64,000 bases of DNA from Verrucomicrobiaceae bacterium (GCA_027486655.1 JAIXOR010000054.1:1-64000); one strand, 5' to 3'; numbered from the stretch's first letter, positions 25,283 to 33,061 are shown. The notes: generated by a model from the sequence alone, not told the origin. Made by a program: numbers and translations.

Positions 25283-25873
25283 ATGATCCGCGCATACAAC
25301 CTCAAACAAACGCTGCTGGGGATCGCCTGCATTCCCGCGGGCTGGATCGGGTATCTCTGTGCCTGGTGGTTTTTCCGCCATTTCACCGGGCATGTGTTGG
25401 AGCGCTTCGGCTACGAGGCCCCGGAGTCCTCGCTGCGGATCGCCGCGGTGGTGGCGCTCGGGTTGATCTCGATCTCGGGCTTCCGGCTTTGGAAACGGGG
25501 CGGCGGTTTCTCGTCCTACCAGGACTCCGGCTTGTATCACGAGATGGATCTGGTGAGCGGCGGCACGGCCATCGCCGACATCTATGCCCACCGGGTCACC
25601 GGGCCCGCCTTCTTGTTGAGCCAGTTGTTTCTAGCAGGTCCCTTGATGTGGCTGCGGGCCTTCGGTCATTTCAGGAACCGGATCCGGCCGGATCGGGCAC
25701 TCGACGAATCGCTGGAGCGCACCCTCGGCATGCTGCGGCAAATCAACCGATGGCAATCGCTTGCGGAGCATCCCGGCCTGGAGCGGGAGATCCTGCTGCT
25801 GGCGAGAATGAAGCACATCGACTTCAGCACCGCGCGCGGCCCGAGGTTGCGTGCCTATCCACCGGATCAGTGA
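25283..25873 (+). CDS. Unknown membrane protein
   Basis: 196 residues, not recognised. Two hydrophobic segments near the N-terminus (about 10-32 and 50-68) and one around 110-125, with an amphipathic C-terminal half rich in Arg/Glu/Leu. It is one of the few genes in the window with a good Shine-Dalgarno (GGGGAGG, two bases before the ATG). It follows rlmH by 36 bp and may be cotranscribed. Confidence 0.6.
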   Translation: MIRAYNLKQTLLGIACIPAGWIGYLCAWWFFRHFTGHVLERFGYEAPESSLRIAAVVALGLISISGFRLWKRGGGFSSYQDSGLYHEMDLVSGGTAIADIYAHRVTGPAFLLSQLFLAGPLMWLRAFGHFRNRIRPDRALDESLERTLGMLRQINRWQSLAEHPGLEREILLLARMKHIDFSTARGPRLRAYPPDQ

Positions 25874-25885
25874 GCGCCCTGCCTC

Positions 25886-26080
25886 TCAGCGGCGGTATTG
25901 GTTCTGCGGCATCATGCCAAGCTGGCCCTGGATCGGGCTGGTGACCTGGCCGGACCATGAAATCTTGCTGTTTTCCGAAGTGGGGCCCACGGGTTTCTTC
26001 TCCGGAGTCTCCGCGCAGGAGCAGAGTCCGCAGAGGACCATGGCAGCGATCGATCCGGACAGGGCGAGGCGTTCTTTCAT
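25886..26080 (-). CDS. Small lipoprotein
   Basis: 64 residues from the ATG at 26080, with a lipobox (VLCGLCSC, Cys near residue 22) and a short polar mature part ending MMPQNQYRR. An earlier in-frame start at 26137 would run through the terminator hairpin and add no conserved residues. The ATG is 15 bases after the hairpin that closes the coiled-coil operon, so expression needs read-through or its own promoter. Function unknown. Confidence 0.6.
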   Translation of the reverse strand: MKERLALSGSIAAMVLCGLCSCAETPEKKPVGPTSENSKISWSGQVTSPIQGQLGMMPQNQYRR

Positions 26081-26095
26081 GGGCCCAAGATAAGA

Positions 26096-26127
26096 AAAGC
26101 TCCGGAGCTTGCAAGCGCCGGAGCTTT
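26096..26127 (-). terminator. Rho-independent terminator of the coiled-coil operon
   Basis: AAAGCTCCGG (26096-26105) pairs with CCGGAGCTTT (26118-26127) over a 12-base loop. On the minus strand it follows the stop at 26156 and is succeeded by TTCTTATC. It sits just ahead of the small lipoprotein ATG at 26080. Confidence 0.75.
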
Positions 26128-26155
26128 CTAAATTCAATCTCCCGAAGAAGCGGGA

Positions 26156-26965
26156 TCAGTTGGCCGTGGGCTTCGCGAGGATCACACGGTCGCCGGGCTG
26201 GAGACGGACTCCGGTGGCAAGGCTGTTGAAGTCGATCTCTGCAATCGTCTGGGTGGGCTCGATGGCCGAGGGACGAACGCGGCCGATGAAGCGGCCATCA
26301 CGCTCGACGATCAGGCTGGTCTGCGGGGTGAATCCCGAGTTCGAGCCGGCGCCGATGACGAGGAAGCCCCAGTCCTGATTGACGGCGGAAACCACCGATT
26401 CCATCGAGTTGCGACCGATGCGGGCGTCCCGATCGACTTTGCGTTTCACGAGGCGGTCGAGTTCGTCCTTGTTCTTGGCGAGAAGTTTCTCGGCGGCCTC
26501 GACGAGGGTTTCGAGTTCCTCAAGCTTGGCAATCTTGTCCTTCTTGTCGGTCTCGATCTGTTGGATCTTCTCGGGAAGGTTTTCGAGGGTGATGTCGGCA
26601 CCGAGGCCCTTGAGGATCTCGCCCACTTCCTTCATGGTCTTGTCCAGCTCGGCGAATTCGTCGTCCTGGGCCTTGAGGGTGTTGTCCAGTTCCGAGAGTT
26701 CGTTCTGCAGGGTGGCACCGGTGGAACGGAGGATGGTGATGCTCTGGTTGAGCTCCTCACGCCGTTGCTCCGCAGTGGCGAGCACGGCGCTTTCCTTCTT
26801 GAGATCGCTTTCGGTCGCATCGGCATTGGCCGTGACGTCCTTGTTGGTCTTGATCGTCTGGAGACGGGTGGCCTGCAGCTCCTCGAACTTCTTGGTGTGC
26901 TCAAGGGTGAAGAATGCCGCGCCGCCGATGGCCAGGATCGCAACAACGTAGAGAATGGCTTTCAT
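26156..26965 (-). CDS. Membrane-anchored coiled-coil protein with FlgT-C-like C-terminal domain (paralogue B)
   Basis: 269 residues: an N-terminal membrane helix (ILYVVAILAIGGAAFF, 4-19), a long heptad-patterned coiled coil (about 25-180, rich in K/E/L with repeated ELxxLxxxL), and a compact C-terminal beta domain (about 190-265). The last has GFLVIGAGSNSGFTPQTSL, IVERDGRFIGRVRPSAI and a closing LQPGDRVI. This tail resembles the C-terminal domain of flagellar FlgT (G-x-x-x-G, V-x-R-x-G-x-x-I-G, G-D-x-V). No flagellar genes are present. Same topology as the neighbour at 27010; both have TTTTTCAAACCC immediately 5' of the ATG. Confidence 0.65.
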   Translation of the reverse strand: MKAILYVVAILAIGGAAFFTLEHTKKFEELQATRLQTIKTNKDVTANADATESDLKKESAVLATAEQRREELNQSITILRSTGATLQNELSELDNTLKAQDDEFAELDKTMKEVGEILKGLGADITLENLPEKIQQIETDKKDKIAKLEELETLVEAAEKLLAKNKDELDRLVKRKVDRDARIGRNSMESVVSAVNQDWGFLVIGAGSNSGFTPQTSLIVERDGRFIGRVRPSAIEPTQTIAEIDFNSLATGVRLQPGDRVILAKPTAN

Positions 26966-27009
26966 AGGGTTTGAAAAAATCTTCGGGGAAAAAGGAAGGG
27001 CGTGAGGTC

Positions 27010-27804
27010 TCAGTTCTTGGCGGGCTGTGCATCCTTCTTGTTGGAAGGAACCACGCGGTCGCCCACCATCAGGGTGACATCCTTGGCGACTGAGTCCGGG
27101 ATGATGCTGGCGGAGGCGGAACCACGCTCGACGGAAGTGACGAGCAGCTTGGCGATCGTTTCACCTTCGCGAACCACATCCAGGGTGGAGTTGGTGACCA
27201 CGCCGCCCGCATTGCCGGCGCCGAGGGTGACGAAGCCCCAGGACGGGTAGATCGAACGGATGCGGGTATTGACGGTGGGCAGCGAGCTGCCGCTGCTGAT
27301 CGTGCTGAACATGGTGTTCATGCCGTTGATCTGGCCTTCCGTCTGGTTGTTCTGGGCGGTGAGGTTGGCAAGCTTGGCCTCGGTGCCGGTGATGTTCTGG
27401 GCAAGCTCTTCAAGCTCGGCATTGGTGGCGCGCATCTTGGAAGCCAGTTCCTTGAGGTCGCCGATCTTGGCGGTCTTGTCGCGGATGTCGTCGAGCTTCT
27501 GCTTGTTGGCCGCTGTCTTGGCGGTCTTGTCCTTCACCTGTGCGGAAGTCTCTTCGTTGGTCTTCTTCTGGGCGGACTCGTTGGCGGTGAGTTTTTCGTT
27601 CTCCTCATCGACCCCCTTGCGCTTGGCGATGGTGTCCGCCAGATTGTCCTGGGCTTTCTTGAGACGGGCCTCGCTGGCGCGGAGCTTGTCTTTCTGGGCG
27701 CCGGTCTCGGCAATTTCGGCCTCATAGCGGCCCTTGTTTTTGTATGCGACGAATCCTGCGAGGGCGAGGACGATGGCGGTGAGGATTCCGAAGACGTTGG
27801 CCAT
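27010..27804 (-). CDS. Membrane-anchored coiled-coil protein with FlgT-C-like C-terminal domain (paralogue A)
   Basis: I choose the ATG at 27804 (264 residues); the frame is open to a GTG at 27846 but conserved topology starts with MANVFGILTAIVLALAGF. One membrane helix (about 4-20) precedes a coiled coil (about 25-175) with many K/E/A/Q and QKKTNEETSAQVKDKTAK-like repeats, then a beta domain with WGFVTLGAGNAGGVV, DVVREGETIAKL and MVGDRVV. It is first in the operon and 44 bp upstream of its paralogue. The start is divergent from the ABC exporter at 27953 and a palindromic 15-mer lies between them. Role unknown; a periplasmic stalk or scaffold is a reasonable guess. Confidence 0.65.
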   Translation of the reverse strand: MANVFGILTAIVLALAGFVAYKNKGRYEAEIAETGAQKDKLRASEARLKKAQDNLADTIAKRKGVDEENEKLTANESAQKKTNEETSAQVKDKTAKTAANKQKLDDIRDKTAKIGDLKELASKMRATNAELEELAQNITGTEAKLANLTAQNNQTEGQINGMNTMFSTISSGSSLPTVNTRIRSIYPSWGFVTLGAGNAGGVVTNSTLDVVREGETIAKLLVTSVERGSASASIIPDSVAKDVTLMVGDRVVPSNKKDAQPAKN

Positions 27805-27842
27805 GGGTTTGAAAAAGTGAGGCGTTTTTTCCGTGTGGGCGA

Positions 27843-27872
27843 ACACTAGGGAGTCCGGATCGGGCTCGGCAA
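27843..27872 (-). promoter_or_regulatory. Candidate promoter of the coiled-coil operon
   Basis: On the minus strand TTGCCG (27872-27867), then 17-18 bases, then CTAGTG or TAGTGT (27849-27843). It ends about 38 bases before the ATG at 27804 and is directly preceded by the CCCCGAAATTTGGGG site. Confidence 0.35.
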
Positions 27873-27887
27873 CCCCAAATTTCGGGG
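27873..27887. promoter_or_regulatory. Near-palindromic operator candidate, site 1
   Basis: CCCCAAATTTCGGGG, the exact reverse complement of site 2 at 29745-29759. It abuts the -35 box of the coiled-coil operon and is also 65 bp upstream of the divergent ABC exporter ATG. Confidence 0.45.
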
Positions 27888-27952
27888 AGTTTCAAACTTC
27901 TTCGGGCTTGCCTTTACAAAGCACCCACCGGGGTCCATCGGTCGGGGGCCCC

Positions 27953-29686
27953 ATGAAGTCGATTGTCCGTGTTTTCTCGTATCTCCGCCACTATCCGGGC
28001 CTTGCCGCCGCCCAGCTTGCGTGTGCCATCGGGATGACCCTGGCGGTGTTCGTGTTCCCGAACGCGACCCGTCACGTGATCGACGAGATCATCCCCAATC
28101 CTTCAAGACATCATGAGTTTTCTTTTTGGATTTTTGTCGCCCTGCTCGGATTCCTTTTCAAAGACGGCCTGAATTCGCTGCGGATCTTCATCAACAACAC
28201 GTTTGAGCAGAAGGTGATCTTCGACATCCGCTCGGACCTGTATGGCAAGATCCAGCGGCTGCCGTTGCGATGGTTCGACACCCGCCGGACGGGCGACATC
28301 ATGACCCGGGTGGTGGAGGATGTGACCAACATGGAGCGCGTGCTCATCGATGGTGTGGAACAGGGCCTGGTGTCCGCGCTTCAGGTTCTGGGGATCGGCA
28401 TCTTCCTGTTTTTCCTGAATCCGACGGTGGCGGCCTGGGCGACCCTGCCGGTTCCGGTGCTCGCGGTGGGTGCGTGGATTTACTCCACGAAGGGGCGGGA
28501 CCGTTATCGCAACCAGCGGGAAGCCGCCTCCGATCTCAACGCGCTGCTCCACGACAACATCTCCGGGGTGCGCCAGATCAAGGCCTATGCCGCGGAGGCC
28601 GCCGAGCACGAACGCTTCAACCGTTTCTCCGACCACCTTCGCAAGACCACGCTGCGGATGATGAAATGGTGGGCCCTGTATTCGCCCGGCATGTCCTTCC
28701 TGCGCATGACCGGCTACGTGCTGGTGCTCGCCTTCGGTGGCACCGCCGTGATGGAGGGCACGCTGACCAAGGGTGAGTTCGTGATGTTCCTGCTGTTTCT
28801 CTCGCTGTTTTACGAGCCGATCGACCGCCTCAACTCGCTCAACCAGATGCTCTTGTCCGGACGGGCGGCAGCCGACCGCGTCTTTGAAATCCTGGACTCC
28901 GAGGACGAGCCGAACGCCACCCGGGGCGAGGCGCTGCCACAGGAAATCGCCGGCCACGTCCGCTTCAATGCGGTCTCCTTTTCCTATCAGGACCAACCCA
29001 CGCTCCACGAGGTATCGATCGACGCCCCCCCCGGGCGGACCATTGCCCTGGTGGGTTCCACCGGCGCGGGGAAGACCACCGTGTTGTCGCTGCTGGCCAG
29101 GTTTTACGAAGCCACGGGCGGAAGCATCACCATCGATGGCAAGCCGATCGCCACGCTGGCCAAGTCCTCATTGCGCGACCGCATGGCCTACGTCACCCAG
29201 GAGCCCTTTCTGTTCAACGGCAGCGTGCGGGAAAACCTGCTGCTCGCACGCCGGGATGCCAGCGACGCCGACCTATGGTCCGCCCTCTCCGCCGCGCATG
29301 CGGAGCGCTTTGTCCGCGAGCTCCCGGAGGGGCTGGACACCCACGTCGGCGAGCGCGGCGTGAAGTTGTCCGGCGGGGAGAAGCAGCGCCTGTCGATCGC
29401 CCGCGCCCTGTTGAAAAACGCGCCGATCCTGCTACTCGATGAAGCGACTGCATCCGTGGATTCCGAGACGGAGCGCCTGATTCAGGACGCGCTCGACCGC
29501 CTGATGGAGAACCGGACCGCCTTTGTCATCGCCCACCGTTTGTCCACCATCCAGAACGCGGACCACATTTATGTCCTCGAAAAGGGCCGGGTGATCGAGG
29601 AGGGCAACCATCCATCGCTGCTGGCAAAAGGCGGAAAATACGCCGAACTCTGCGCCAAGTCCTTCCTCGCCCCGGAGGCTCCCTGA
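27953..29686 (+). CDS. MsbA-like ABC exporter (fused permease and ATPase)
   Basis: 577 residues from the ATG at 27953. The N-terminal type-1 exporter domain has six membrane helices (about 15-310) with LYGKIQRLPLRWFDTRRTGDIMTRVVEDV, the conserved coupling-helix region. The C-terminal ATPase (about 340-570) has Walker A GSTGAGKTT (about 367), signature KLSGGEKQRLSIARAL (about 470), Walker B ILLLDEATASVD (about 491) and switch AHRLSTI. It should work as a homodimer exporting lipid or hydrophobic cargo across the inner membrane. Upstream open codons (from 27833) are unconserved. Divergent from the coiled-coil operon. Confidence 0.93.
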   Translation: MKSIVRVFSYLRHYPGLAAAQLACAIGMTLAVFVFPNATRHVIDEIIPNPSRHHEFSFWIFVALLGFLFKDGLNSLRIFINNTFEQKVIFDIRSDLYGKIQRLPLRWFDTRRTGDIMTRVVEDVTNMERVLIDGVEQGLVSALQVLGIGIFLFFLNPTVAAWATLPVPVLAVGAWIYSTKGRDRYRNQREAASDLNALLHDNISGVRQIKAYAAEAAEHERFNRFSDHLRKTTLRMMKWWALYSPGMSFLRMTGYVLVLAFGGTAVMEGTLTKGEFVMFLLFLSLFYEPIDRLNSLNQMLLSGRAAADRVFEILDSEDEPNATRGEALPQEIAGHVRFNAVSFSYQDQPTLHEVSIDAPPGRTIALVGSTGAGKTTVLSLLARFYEATGGSITIDGKPIATLAKSSLRDRMAYVTQEPFLFNGSVRENLLLARRDASDADLWSALSAAHAERFVRELPEGLDTHVGERGVKLSGGEKQRLSIARALLKNAPILLLDEATASVDSETERLIQDALDRLMENRTAFVIAHRLSTIQNADHIYVLEKGRVIEEGNHPSLLAKGGKYAELCAKSFLAPEAP

Positions 29687-29737
29687 TTTCGGCGTGCCGC
29701 ATGTTTCGAAACTCTTTAAGATATCCTAATAAACCGC

Positions 29738-29765
29738 TTGCAGCCCCCGAAATTTGGGGTATCAA
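29738..29765 (+). promoter_or_regulatory. Candidate promoter of the entericidin-like gene
   Basis: TTGCAG (29738-29743), a 16-base spacer that consists almost wholly of the CCCCGAAATTTGGGG site, and TATCAA (29760-29765). Only eight bases remain before the ATG at 29774, so the mRNA would be nearly leaderless. Confidence 0.4.
29745..29759. promoter_or_regulatory. Near-palindromic operator candidate, site 2
   Basis: CCCCGAAATTTGGGG fills the -35/-10 spacer of the entericidin-like gene, a classical repressor position. The next base (T) is also shared with site 1 read on the minus strand, giving 16 identical bases. Confidence 0.45.
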
Positions 29766-29773
29766 GGCTCGAA

Positions 29774-29956
29774 ATGAAATCCATTCTTCTGATCACCCTC
29801 GCGGCTGCGGCCGTCCTGACGAGCTCCTGCAACACCTTCATCGGTCTGGGCCGTGACATGCGGATCGCCGGCGAGGGCATGGAGAAAACCGCCAACAAGG
29901 CCAGCGGCGGCGGCGATGGCGGCACGGCGGACGCCGGCGGCGCTCCGGTCTACTGA
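29774..29956 (+). CDS. Entericidin-like small lipoprotein
   Basis: 60 residues from the ATG at 29774. Lipoprotein signal MKSILLITLAAAAVLTSSC (Cys 19), then NTFIGLGRDMRIAGEGMEKTA, which matches the entericidin A/B pattern C-N-T-x-x-G-x-G-x-D-x-x-x-x-G-x-x-x-x-x-A. The tail is Gly/Ala-rich. In E. coli EcnB is a stress-induced bacteriolytic lipoprotein antagonised by EcnA; only one member is present here. It lies 87 bp after the ABC exporter, has its own promoter and operator candidate, and is closed by a strong hairpin. Confidence 0.75.
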   Translation: MKSILLITLAAAAVLTSSCNTFIGLGRDMRIAGEGMEKTANKASGGGDGGTADAGGAPVY

Positions 29957-29988
29957 AAACCGGGGCCCTGCAGCCCGAATCTTCACCC

Positions 29989-30028
29989 ACAGGCAGGACT
30001 CCGCCATCCAGGCGGGGCCTGCCTGTTT
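29989..30028 (+). terminator. Terminator after the entericidin-like gene
   Basis: Long hairpin: ACAGGCAGG (29989-29997) with CCTGCCTGT (30018-30026) and an inner CTCCGCC/GGCGGGG stem. It is followed by TTCC, so the T-run is short, but the stem is very stable. Confidence 0.6.
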
Positions 30029-30033
30029 CCGTA

Positions 30034-30639
30034 TCAGTATCCGCGCCAGAACGCGAAGGCACAGGCCACGGTGGCCACTCCATAGGCCAGACCGGCGAAG
30101 GAGAGCAGATTCCAGCGCTTCGCATCAGCCGTGGCCCAGTTCACCGCATCGCGGAAAAGATAGGGCATGCCCACACAGAACATCGAGGCGGTCAGCAGCC
30201 CGTAAGCATAAATCGGAACCAGAAGCCGCGAGGACGGGTCTTTCAAAAACGCGGACTCCAACAAAGGGGAGGCAAGCATCAGCCCGACCACGCCAAGAGC
30301 CCTCACAGCGAGGAAATCCCTCACGCTCATCACCACCAGAACGAGGGTGACCGGTACCAGAATCCGCAGCATCGGCTTGGCGCCGTTGAACTCACCAAGG
30401 TCCATCGCCAGCGAGCTGATCACTCCCATGCCTTCGGGTGCGATGAGCAGCCAGAACCAGGCCAACCCGATGCCAAGCAGGATCTGCCCGAGCAGCGGAT
30501 TGCGCGGAAAGGATTTCAGGAAACCCTGAACCATCGCCGGCTTGGCCAGCATCAGCGCGTGACTGCCAATCAGCGACACCCCGAGAATCAAGCCCACGGT
30601 GAAGAGCGACAGTTGTTCGTAGGGATGCATCGGGTTCAT
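30034..30639 (-). CDS. Unknown multi-pass membrane protein
   Basis: About 201 residues from the ATG at 30639 (a GTG at 30675 and an ATG at 30630 are alternatives). About six hydrophobic helices are seen, for example LSLFTVGLILGVSLIGSHAL, ILLGIGLAWFWLLIA, MLRILVPVTLVLVVMSV and a C-terminal VATVACAFAFW. No catalytic motif is visible and I do not recognise the family. Convergent with the entericidin-like gene. Confidence 0.6.
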   Translation of the reverse strand: MNPMHPYEQLSLFTVGLILGVSLIGSHALMLAKPAMVQGFLKSFPRNPLLGQILLGIGLAWFWLLIAPEGMGVISSLAMDLGEFNGAKPMLRILVPVTLVLVVMSVRDFLAVRALGVVGLMLASPLLESAFLKDPSSRLLVPIYAYGLLTASMFCVGMPYLFRDAVNWATADAKRWNLLSFAGLAYGVATVACAFAFWRGY

Positions 30640-30760
30640 CAGCGGCCCCCGGACTAGGGCAGCGGGGAGCAACACTCAAGCGCCAAGTCTCGGGGCGCAA
30701 TTCACGGAAATCTCACACAGCCCGCATCCGGGCCTCACGGAGACGCTGGAGATTGCCCGC

Positions 30761-31531
30761 ATGACCCTGCGCGAACTGATCCAACCGGACGAAGGCTGGC
30801 TCGACAGGACGAGCCCGGCACGGGTGCTGCGCGTGGGCCTCACCGCCGCCTTGGGAATGTCTGCTTACGGATTCACGGTCGGCTTTTGGAGGGATCCACT
30901 GATGGGGGCCTTCGTCGCGGTGAAGATGCCGCTGCTCGTCTTTCTCACCCTGGTTTGCAACGGACTGCTCAACGGCCTCCTCGGCATCCTCCTGGGAACC
31001 GGGCTGGGCTTCCGCCAATCGCTCCTCGCCCTCCTGTCCTCGTTCGCCATCGCCGGCGTCATCCTCGGTTCGCTGGCTCCCGTCACGCTGCTTCTCGCCT
31101 GCAACGCACCTCCGCCGGACTCGCCGATGGCACGCAGCTCCCACGCCTCATACCTGGTCTCGCACACGCTGCTCATCGGCTGTGCCGGGATCGCCGCAAA
31201 CATCCACCTGCACCGCCTGCTCGCGGCAAAGTCACCCACGCCCGCAGCCGCCACCGCCACCCTGCTCGCCTGGCTGGGCGGGAACGGATTTCTGGGTGCC
31301 CAGTTCTCGTGGATCCTGAGGCCCTTCTTCGGTTCTCCAAAGCTGGAGGTCCGCTTCCTGCGCCCCCACCCGCTTGAAGGGAATTTCTATCAGACCGTGT
31401 GGTCCTGCCTCGACCGCATCGCCGGTGGCTTCGCCGCTCCGGTCCTCGCGGGCATTCTCATCGGCCTCGCCATTCCCATCCTGCTCGCCATCCGCTCCCA
31501 CCACCGACCCCAAACACCCCGCCAACCATGA
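30761..31531 (+). CDS. Unknown membrane protein (first of a three-gene unit)
   Basis: 256 residues with about six hydrophobic segments (for example VKMPLLVFLTLVCNGLLNG, LLALLSSFAIAGVILGSL, VLAGILIGLAIPILLAI) and a soluble loop around 180-215 (LRPFFGSPKLEVRFLRP). The layout is reminiscent of Yip1-like permease folds, but I cannot assign a family. Its TGA overlaps the ATG of the next gene (ATGA at 31528-31531), so the two are translationally coupled and probably form a complex. Confidence 0.65.
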   Translation: MTLRELIQPDEGWLDRTSPARVLRVGLTAALGMSAYGFTVGFWRDPLMGAFVAVKMPLLVFLTLVCNGLLNGLLGILLGTGLGFRQSLLALLSSFAIAGVILGSLAPVTLLLACNAPPPDSPMARSSHASYLVSHTLLIGCAGIAANIHLHRLLAAKSPTPAAATATLLAWLGGNGFLGAQFSWILRPFFGSPKLEVRFLRPHPLEGNFYQTVWSCLDRIAGGFAAPVLAGILIGLAIPILLAIRSHHRPQTPRQP

Positions 31532-32313
31532 ATCCGTCATCCGATATCCCGAATCCGCAGCCGCCTCCGCTCGAAGCCCCGCTTCCGGAAAAACCCGACC
31601 TCAAGACCCTGTTCGAGGCCCTGCTGCGGCGGCCCTCGGCGCTGGTCTCGCATCTCGGCGGTGGGCATCAAGGCGCCACCCCACGTTTCGCGGCGCTGGC
31701 ACTTGGCTCCTTCCTGCTCTTCGGCTTCGTGCTGGGTTGTTTCGCCAAACAGGAACAACTCTGGGCCGCCCCTCTCAAGATCGGCGCGGGGCTGCTGTTT
31801 TCAGGGATCATCTGTTTTCCCAGCCTCTACATCTTCTCCACGCTGGCCGGGGCGAGGGTATCCGCACCCCAGCTCGCCGCCTGTCTGGCCGGGGCCCTGG
31901 CCCTCGCGGGGCTGCTTCTGCTCGGCTTCGCTCCCGCCGTGTGGATCTTCGCGGAGTCCACCGACTCGTTCGGCTTCATGGGAACCCTGGCCGTCGGCTC
32001 CTGGATCATCGCCCTGATCTTCGCCCTGCGCTTCCTCCGCACCGCCACCACCTCGGCCGGCGCATCCCAGCGTGCTCCTATCACGGTCTGGAGCGCGGTG
32101 TTCCTGCTCGTCACGCTGCAGATGACCACCTCGCTGCGACCCATCCTCGGCCGCTCGGACGACTTGCTCACCCAGGAGAAAAAATTCTTCCTCCAACACT
32201 GGGCGGAGTGGATCGGCCAGTCGCTCGAAACCACCCAACCCTCCGCCGCAGCGGTGCCGGAAGCCGCCGCTCCGCCCAGCCAGGGCGGCACCAATCCCTA
32301 TCTGTCCCGCTGA
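31528..32313 (+). CDS. Unknown Yip1-like membrane protein (second of the unit)
   Basis: 261 residues from the ATG at 31528, which overlaps the preceding stop by four bases. A proline-rich cytoplasmic N-terminus (about 1-45) is followed by about five membrane helices (ALALGSFLLFGFVLGCFA, GAGLLFSGIICFPSLYIFS, LAACLAGALALAGLLLLGF, MGTLAVGSWIIALIFAL, WSAVFLLVTLQMTT) and a short polar tail. Function unknown. The gene is followed 8 bp later by a 29-codon frame. Confidence 0.65.
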   Translation: MNPSSDIPNPQPPPLEAPLPEKPDLKTLFEALLRRPSALVSHLGGGHQGATPRFAALALGSFLLFGFVLGCFAKQEQLWAAPLKIGAGLLFSGIICFPSLYIFSTLAGARVSAPQLAACLAGALALAGLLLLGFAPAVWIFAESTDSFGFMGTLAVGSWIIALIFALRFLRTATTSAGASQRAPITVWSAVFLLVTLQMTTSLRPILGRSDDLLTQEKKFFLQHWAEWIGQSLETTQPSAAAVPEAAAPPSQGGTNPYLSR

Positions 32314-32321
32314 TTCCTTCC

Positions 32322-32411
32322 ATGAAACCCGAACCCTTCCACCCATCCCCTGATCCACCCCCAGCCCCGGCGGATCCGGACCTGCTCGACTGGCTGGCCG
32401 AGCTCCTGTGA
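32322..32411 (+). CDS. 29-residue microprotein candidate
   Basis: ATG at 32322, TGA at 32409-32411. The peptide is proline-rich at the start (MKPEPFHPSPDPPPAPADP) and ends DLLDWLAELL, an amphipathic helix. It starts 8 bp after the membrane-protein stop and ends 41 bp before the SOUL gene. The helical end and tight packing make it more than a random frame, but its reality needs comparison with related genomes. Confidence 0.4.
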   Translation: MKPEPFHPSPDPPPAPADPDLLDWLAELL

Positions 32412-32452
32412 AAATCCCCTTGCGCGGGTCCCACCCCGGCCGACCTTCCGAA

Positions 32453-33061
32453 ATGCGAACTTCCATCCTCGTTTTCCCCTACCTGCTCGCCACCCTGGTT
32501 CCCACCCAGGCGGATCCCGCATCCAAAAACGCCGGGCTCAAACCACCCTCGCAGGCCTCGAAACCCGGCTATCAGGAGGAATCGCCGCTGCCAAAAGGCT
32601 GGCCGCAGCCCGGACCCTTCAACGAGGTGGCCCGCAAGAAGTATCCCGCCTACCGCGCCGCCTTCACCACCGACGAAAACCCCAACGGCGGATTCTGGAC
32701 CCTCTTCAAACACATCGAGCGCCACAAGATCCCGATGACCGCTCCCGTCGAAATGAAAATCGACGGCGCGGACGCCTCCTCCACCAAAATGGAACGCATG
32801 GGATTTCTCTATCAGGACACCGCCGTCGGCCAAACCGGACCGGACGGCCCGCAGGTCGAGGTGCGGGACGTGCCCGCCGCGGAAGCCCTCAGCTATGCCT
32901 GGCAAGGCCCGCGCGGCAAGGCGGCCGAAGCCCGCAAAGCGCTCGATGCCGAAGTCTCCAGACTCGGACTCAAAGTGAAATCCTGGAGACTGTTAGGATA
33001 TAACAGTCCGTTCGTCCCGCGTGCCAGGCAGACCCATGAGCTGCAAGCCGTGATCGAGTGA
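32453..33061 (+). CDS. Exported SOUL-type heme-binding protein
   Basis: 202 residues from the ATG at 32453, with a signal peptide (MRTSILVFPYLLATLVPTQA). The SOUL/HBP pattern is seen in FTTDENPNGGFWTLFKHIERHKIPMTAPVEMKI (N-x-x-x-F-x-x-L-x-x-Y/H-I, P-M-T-A-P-V) and in the C-terminal WRLLGYNSPFVPRARQTHEL. SOUL proteins bind heme or tetrapyrroles. Exported versions are common in bacteria and may handle extracytoplasmic heme. It carries one CTGTTAG word in its Leu-Leu-Gly codons. Confidence 0.85.
   Translation: MRTSILVFPYLLATLVPTQADPASKNAGLKPPSQASKPGYQEESPLPKGWPQPGPFNEVARKKYPAYRAAFTTDENPNGGFWTLFKHIERHKIPMTAPVEMKIDGADASSTKMERMGFLYQDTAVGQTGPDGPQVEVRDVPAAEALSYAWQGPRGKAAEARKALDAEVSRLGLKVKSWRLLGYNSPFVPRARQTHELQAVIE

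Noticed and set aside
32990-33010. CTGTTAGGATATAACAG as a hairpin or operator
   Set aside because: The inverted CTGTTA/TAACAG arms fall in the coding sequence of the SOUL gene (Leu-Leu-Gly-Tyr-Asn-Ser) and are explained by the CTGTTAG word plus a chance second arm.
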